A DNA stretch of 64,000 bases, from assembly GCA_029262195.1 (NCBI GenBank), contig JAJCZX010000030.1, positions 1 through 64,000 on the forward strand, read 5' to 3'. The translations under genes were made by a program, and so were the position numbers. This document shows, piece after piece, positions 59,797 through 64,000 of this stretch (the first letter of the stretch is position 1; each line of letters opens with the position of its first letter). The DNA comes from Gemmatimonadota bacterium. GTDB lineage: Bacteria; Gemmatimonadota; Gemmatimonadetes; Gemmatimonadales; GWC2-71-9. The notes beneath the pieces are model-generated. The model was not told where the DNA came from. It was given only the letters and a program-made list of their open reading frames with translations, and searched no databases.

Positions 59797-61149
59797 TCAG
59801 CATCCGTCGCCACCCAGTTCATAGCGTTCAAGTTGGTGCACACCAATAGAATCGTGAGCGAGTGCGAACAACTTGGTCCTTGAAAAATGAAGTACCCTGC
59901 GGTCGACCGTCACCAGCCTGATAGACCGGACAGAGTGATCGCCGACATCAAAACCGATCCAGGTCAGAGCAGTGCCGTCGATAAAATCTTTTGGGTCAAA
60001 GCCAGCGACCCATAAACAGGAGCCAGCTCCGTAGGCAGCAGTAATCTGTGGAGTTTCGTCAAAAAACTGTAATCGTCTGCTGTGCTCTTCTAACGCGCCG
60101 CGACGTTCCCGATCACTCATATTTCGCATTCGCTCGCCAGCTCCCGGAATGGCGAGCACCGTGTATGCCACCGACCATTTAGCCGTAGCGAGGCGTTCTT
60201 GCTGCGTTACCGGATGTCGGCTATCAGCCCAATCCACGTCCAACATTCTAACGCCAGTAGTGTCGTAAACTGTGAGTTTGGACGAATCACCATGTCCCAG
60301 GGCGTACCAACCATCGCCCGACGCAAATATTGGCGACGGCGCAAAGAACAACTCTTCGATCGGGTTGCCATCCCTCGGGTCGGCGTTCGTTTTCAAACCT
60401 AAGGGGGTGGCGTCACTAAAACCGATCGTGTCGATCAATTCAACATCAAGATTCATTCTGATAAACATCGCCGACCGTCTAATCACGCCGTCCGAGTTCA
60501 CTTCGTCCGCGTGTTCCTGAGGTTGATGCCTATAGACAAATGAGTCATCATCATACTGCACCAGCCGACGGGCCCAATCATCCACACCCACCTTATGCCT
60601 CAGTTCGGTTGTCATCACAGGTCCCCGGAACTTCATCGTGAACCAGTCACCTGGTATTGGAGGAGAGGAAACGGCGAGCGCCGTGCCCCCAGCGTCGAGA
60701 ACGGTGAAGGTGCGAGTTTCCTGCGCCTCAAAAACCACCAGACGTTTTCCAACTACTTCCATGAACAAAGGCGAGTCGAACTCGCCGGGCCCTCCACCAC
60801 TGGCGCCTATTCTCCTGATCAGAGCACCGCTGCTGTCAAAAAGGGCAACGTTGCTTTCCCCGCGATCCAGCACAGCAAACGACCCGTCGGAAAAGGACCC
60901 AACGTCCGCAATCAGCACGAGAGGTGAAGTTTCGTCAGAGATCACCAGATCTGGAGACAAGGTGTCAACGGAGAAGTTGCTTCGAACAACGTCAACGAGA
61001 GAAAGATCGAGAGAAATTGTCGGCACATCGCCAGACAGACCTCTTTCGATCACCAGCGTCAGTCGATCCGGGCGTTCCTGACAACCCAGAGCTATAGACC
61101 AAACCGCCAATCCGCGCAGCGACGCAAGCGAACGAACAGAGCCCCTCAT
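59797..61149 (-). CDS. 6-bladed beta-propeller lipoprotein, array copy 3
   Basis: A 450-residue lipoprotein. The signal ends at SIALGC near residue 23. It keeps the blade motif RIGASGGGPGEFDSPLFMEVVGKRL near 130, TFTVLDAGGTALAV, and the last blade WIGFDVGDHSVRSIRLVTVDRR. I start at ATG 61149, which overlaps the stop of copy 4 (ATGA); the longer frame is not supported. The largest member of the array. Confidence 0.82.
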   Translation of the reverse strand: MRGSVRSLASLRGLAVWSIALGCQERPDRLTLVIERGLSGDVPTISLDLSLVDVVRSNFSVDTLSPDLVISDETSPLVLIADVGSFSDGSFAVLDRGESNVALFDSSGALIRRIGASGGGPGEFDSPLFMEVVGKRLVVFEAQETRTFTVLDAGGTALAVSSPPIPGDWFTMKFRGPVMTTELRHKVGVDDWARRLVQYDDDSFVYRHQPQEHADEVNSDGVIRRSAMFIRMNLDVELIDTIGFSDATPLGLKTNADPRDGNPIEELFFAPSPIFASGDGWYALGHGDSSKLTVYDTTGVRMLDVDWADSRHPVTQQERLATAKWSVAYTVLAIPGAGERMRNMSDRERRGALEEHSRRLQFFDETPQITAAYGAGSCLWVAGFDPKDFIDGTALTWIGFDVGDHSVRSIRLVTVDRRVLHFSRTKLFALAHDSIGVHQLERYELGGDGC

Positions 61150-62294
61150 CTGGCTTGGTACTCCCACACGGCAACAAACCCAACTCCATCCTCATTCAAA
61201 TCCATCGTGACAAAACGATTTTGGTCGATAAATGCTGAAGGTAAAGGGACATTGTCGGATAACGTACCCAAATACTCACCGGTAGGCTCGTGGAATACGT
61301 CGACGCTTCTGCGACCCTCGGGGCGGTGTACTCTCGCCACCCATAACTGGCTGTTCGGAGCTAATAGGACCGCTTCGATCGGCGAGGCCCGCGGTGCCCA
61401 CCCCCGAGCTTCGAGTAAGTCCCCGGGTTCGACTCTACATTCCCCACTGGAATGTCGGATCGTCATGCCCCTGCTGACCGATCCAACCTGTAAAGCGGCG
61501 GCTCTAGTCATTTCAATGGGTAGGATGTCGCGGCGAATAGAACTCGTGAACTCGCCGTTCTCATAGATATCGACCTCGTAGCGTACCGTTTGATTCACGA
61601 CCACCCTGGAATCAGCTGCTGCCCAATTAACCCGAGGCTCGAAAAACGGTCGCATACCACTCATCCCAATAGAGCACCCGGGGAACGAAACATCTCGCCG
61701 CGGAAGGCTCAAATCAGCAATCGTCACGCTGTCGTTAGGCCCGTGCCATCTCAATAAGCTCTCCTCGGTCAACTGCCAGGCGCTCAGCACAAGGTCTCTC
61801 CCAAACTTGTGAACTCCCGCACGCCCGGGCTCAACCCCGATCTGCTCACGCACCAAACCGTCGGGATCGAAACGGACGAGAGCGGATTTGCCTGCGTCCA
61901 GCACAGTGACCTCGCCATCGGGTTCAACGCTGAGGCCCTGGGGCCGTAGAAACTCTCCCGGCCCCCCGCCCTGCCGTCCCAGATCTCGGATATGATCACC
62001 ATCGGAACTAAAAACCCGGACACGGGCATCACCCACGTCCAACGCATAGATTCTGCCCTGCGCATCAGTTTTGATGTTCCATGGAAAAAGGCGAAAGAAG
62101 GCCAACTCACCGTCTTCCTCGCCGATTCGCAGGATTTTTTCGGCGGACCAATCTAGTTCTCTGTCTGTTCCCGAGTTGCTAGTGATTCGAACACCAGCGG
62201 AATCGACGGTCTGAGCCAACACAGGCTGCTGCACCACCAGCGGCATCACTCCTAGCAGTATGACCATCCATTTGTGAACTCTATGCTGCCTCAT
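61146..62294 (-). CDS. 6-bladed beta-propeller protein, array copy 4
   Basis: A 382-residue exported protein. The signal peptide MVILLGVMPLVVQQPVLAQ is cleaved by signal peptidase I, not lipidated. The mature start TVDSAGVRITSNSG is the family DSxGV motif. DARVRVFSSDGDHIRDLGRQGGGPGEFLRPQGLSVEPDGEVTVLDAG near 85-130 is a clear NHL-type blade pair. The ATG at 62294 has GGGGAGTGAAG upstream. It is the first propeller after the ECF sigma factor, 114 bases away. Confidence 0.83.
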   Translation of the reverse strand: MRQHRVHKWMVILLGVMPLVVQQPVLAQTVDSAGVRITSNSGTDRELDWSAEKILRIGEEDGELAFFRLFPWNIKTDAQGRIYALDVGDARVRVFSSDGDHIRDLGRQGGGPGEFLRPQGLSVEPDGEVTVLDAGKSALVRFDPDGLVREQIGVEPGRAGVHKFGRDLVLSAWQLTEESLLRWHGPNDSVTIADLSLPRRDVSFPGCSIGMSGMRPFFEPRVNWAAADSRVVVNQTVRYEVDIYENGEFTSSIRRDILPIEMTRAAALQVGSVSRGMTIRHSSGECRVEPGDLLEARGWAPRASPIEAVLLAPNSQLWVARVHRPEGRRSVDVFHEPTGEYLGTLSDNVPLPSAFIDQNRFVTMDLNEDGVGFVAVWEYQAR

Positions 62295-62408
62295 CTTCAC
62301 TCCCCTTTTGGTCAACGTGAACCAGTGCGCACCTGCCGCCTCCCGTACTCAATAGATCACCTTGTAAAGCCGCAAAGCGGTTTCCCTGAGACGTTGCCCG
62401 TCCGCCCG

Positions 62409-63008
62409 TCATTTCCACGCGTCCGTCGTGCCATTGCCGTAGGTACTCACGAGCTGCCGCCTCATCTTGGACCGTCCCCGCGACAGCAGGGCCTTTACCG
62501 TCCCCTCGGGTGTGCGAATTCGCCGAGCCGTTTGTGTAGTTGAGCACCCCTCAAAAAGCCTAGAAGTAACGACTGCGTATTCGCGCTCAGACAACGTTCT
62601 CATTGCCGAGTGAATTGAGTCTCGAACCTCGGCAAGGTGGGCGGGGCAGGAATCCTGTGTGGAAGTCGACAACAGGTATGGTGCCTTGTGCATTGAGACC
62701 CACTCGAGTTGTCTCTGGGTCGCACGCGAACGGCGCAACTCAACCAGGCAGGCTCGTCTGGCGATTGCCCGGAGCCAATCGCCGACGTTGCCTCTTCCCT
62801 CGTAGGTGTGGCGCTTGAAGTAGGCGGTGCACCAGACGTTTTGCATCACATCGTCGGCGACATCGGGATCCGAAACAAACGACCAAACGACCCCTCTCAA
62901 CCGCCGCGAGTGTTCCTCTATGAGTTTCCTAAAGGCATCCGAACTCCCGGAAACAAAATCCGCGTCCGGCGCCCCCGCACCTCCGCTGCACTTCACATTG
63001 TATTCCAC
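62409..63008 (-). CDS. ECF-type RNA polymerase sigma factor
   Basis: A 199-residue sigma-70-family factor. Region 2 is in SSDAFRKLIEEHSRRLRGVVWSFVSDPDVADDVMQNVWCTAYFKRHTYEG near 22-70 with the DDVMQNVW segment; region 4 is RTLSEREYAVVTSRLFEGCSTTQTARRIRTPEGTVKALLSRGRSKMRRQL near 140-190. There is no region 3. I start at GTG 63008, which has AGGAGG four bases upstream; the longer reading to 63053 has no good ribosome site. It stands directly ahead of four beta-propeller genes on the same strand, so it may control them. No anti-sigma factor gene is adjacent. Confidence 0.9.
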   Translation of the reverse strand: MEYNVKCSGGAGAPDADFVSGSSDAFRKLIEEHSRRLRGVVWSFVSDPDVADDVMQNVWCTAYFKRHTYEGRGNVGDWLRAIARRACLVELRRSRATQRQLEWVSMHKAPYLLSTSTQDSCPAHLAEVRDSIHSAMRTLSEREYAVVTSRLFEGCSTTQTARRIRTPEGTVKALLSRGRSKMRRQLVSTYGNGTTDAWK

Positions 63009-63117
63009 CCAACCTCCTAACACACGTGGACGGCTAATATGCGATGCGTCCATTACGGGCTCATGGCCTAAGTATTACAAACCGATAACAACTCCGTTGC
63101 GCAACATGTTGACGGGC

Positions 63118-64000
63118 TCAATTTTCTTCTTGCCTGAGGATTGAATAAACGACAGGATGTTCAACATCGAATTCGTCCCGCACGACGCCCAGCAGATAGT
63201 CAAAACCGATTTCCAAAACCATGATGTCGGGTTCCAAATAAACCTTACCAGCATATCGACCGGTGGGTTCGAAAACATCCCAGGCACCATCCTCATCGCC
63301 AGGCCGCTCATACCGGTTAACCCAGAGGAACCCGTCCAGATCCACCAGGAAATCTTGCATGGCAGGCAACTCGGTGACGCCCGCAGGTATTTCTAGCTGG
63401 ACCCTACGCTCGCGGCCCAATTCCGGATCAAGATCCCTATCGAGCAAAATCTCTCGAGCCCGAGCAACGTCATTATCTGTCAAAGTTCGTGGCCCCGTTT
63501 CTCTACGCACAGAACGGCGCAAGGCCCCTTCTGCTGAGAGAAAGTCAATTTGATAATGACGGTTGTCTGCCACCGCAATACCGCCATTCGCGACTCGAAG
63601 TCGAGTATATGTCCAAAACAACGGCGTGTACCGGGGCCAACTGCTTTCATCAGGTCCGTACCTGGCGAATCCAGGCAATGGACCGAATTCATTGACCGGC
63701 TCAAGATCCTCGTCCAATCGTAACCACCAGATGGAGTCTCTCGAAATTCCGGTCCTGGCTAACGATCCTAGCAATGAAGACTCGCTGGCGAACAAAGAAC
63801 CGTCGTCCAACCGTCCGGAGATATTGCGCAGACCCCGAGCGGCAGTCCGACCCACATCTCGAGTTGAGATGCATTCGCCACCCACTGTAAACACCACAAA
63901 CCTCAGAACGTCGGCCACAGCAAGGGTGTCAGGCCCAAGTCGAAAAACCCGAGAGGGGTTTGCCCACTCACATGGGCCACGACCGCGTCGGCCAAACGAA
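63118..64000 (-). CDS. 6-bladed beta-propeller protein, 5' end outside the window
   Basis: A partial gene that runs off the window end. The frame is open to base 64000 and there reads SFGRRGRGPCEWANPSRVFR, which is the GxGPxE(W/F) blade motif of this family; then GPDTLAVADVLRFVVF, RVANGGIAVADNRHYQIDF and the final blade YAGKVYLEPDIMVLEIGFDY, ending VRDEFDVEHPVVYSILRQEEN. The true start and signal peptide lie beyond the window. The gene precedes the ECF sigma gene on the same strand. Confidence 0.85.
   Translation of the reverse strand, partial: SFGRRGRGPCEWANPSRVFRLGPDTLAVADVLRFVVFTVGGECISTRDVGRTAARGLRNISGRLDDGSLFASESSLLGSLARTGISRDSIWWLRLDEDLEPVNEFGPLPGFARYGPDESSWPRYTPLFWTYTRLRVANGGIAVADNRHYQIDFLSAEGALRRSVRRETGPRTLTDNDVARAREILLDRDLDPELGRERRVQLEIPAGVTELPAMQDFLVDLDGFLWVNRYERPGDEDGAWDVFEPTGRYAGKVYLEPDIMVLEIGFDYLLGVVRDEFDVEHPVVYSILRQEEN

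Noticed and set aside
62281-62547. Minus-strand frame overlapping the ECF sigma gene end
   Set aside because: Different frame from the sigma factor, no family similarity, and it overlaps the propeller gene start.
1-64000. CRISPR array, insertion sequence or phage integrase
   Set aside because: No regularly spaced repeats, transposase or integrase motifs were seen in any reading frame.

Overview
The window looks like chromosomal DNA of a Gemmatimonadota-type bacterium. This is inferred from gene content, not from a marker-gene search. The clues are a bacillithiol gene (bshA) in a cell-wall and tRNA-modification operon, many 6-bladed beta-propeller lipoproteins with the DSSGV start and GGGPGEF blade motif, a Bat aerotolerance operon fused into large proteins, lipoboxes on many exported proteins, and moderately high GC with frequent GTG and TTG starts. 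Almost all genes are on the minus strand.

Region by region. 0.1-2.9 kb is a TetR-controlled operon of small enzymes (SDR, NTF2-like, tautomerase, VOC) with two matching operator palindromes. A decayed CopG/BrnA-type antitoxin follows. 3.4-8.4 kb is a three-gene phosphorelay, dtcA-dtcB-dtcC, with the layout of the anti-phage system Detocs: a large sensor kinase, a lone receiver, and a receiver fused to a nucleoside phosphorylase. Next to it (9.0-10.3 kb) lies a translationally coupled pair, a membrane-anchored protein and a small nucleotidyltransferase, which could be a second defence or toxin module. 10.5-18.6 kb is a housekeeping operon: two membrane proteins, coaX, a CPBP-like membrane protein, birA, uppP, bshA, miaA, mutL. 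18.6-26.2 kb is the Bat operon (MoxR, DUF58, a small TM protein, BatA, a BatB-BatC fusion, a BatD-BatE fusion). 26.3-30.6 kb holds a large Rossmann protein, RluB, ScpB, ScpA and a site-2 protease. 30.7-31.0 kb is rpsT with its promoter and a terminator-like leader. 31.0-36.2 kb is pyrR-pyrB-pyrC with a class II aldolase, a zinc-ribbon protein and a hydroxyacid dehydrogenase. A tRNA-Ser(CGA) follows.

36.4-64 kb is an accessory, mostly exported gene set: beta-propeller lipoproteins and a pseudogene copy, CYTH, LVIVD/Ig-like, PQQ-type dehydrogenase, alpha/beta hydrolase, peptide-binding protein, TPR protein, a sigma-54 activator with a degenerate receiver, two paralogous acidic-tailed lipoproteins, a HEAT-repeat protein with a small N-terminal paralogue, a SufS-like enzyme, ChaN, SRPBCC, a zinc-ribbon protein and an Ig-like lipoprotein. 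It ends with an ECF sigma factor followed by four beta-propeller proteins in a row, plus a further copy running off the window end.

Many junctions in the housekeeping part are ATGA or GTGA overlaps, so translational coupling is common. A GC-rich GGCACGG/GGGGGCACGG sequence family recurs between genes, inside the mutL linker and in one terminator.
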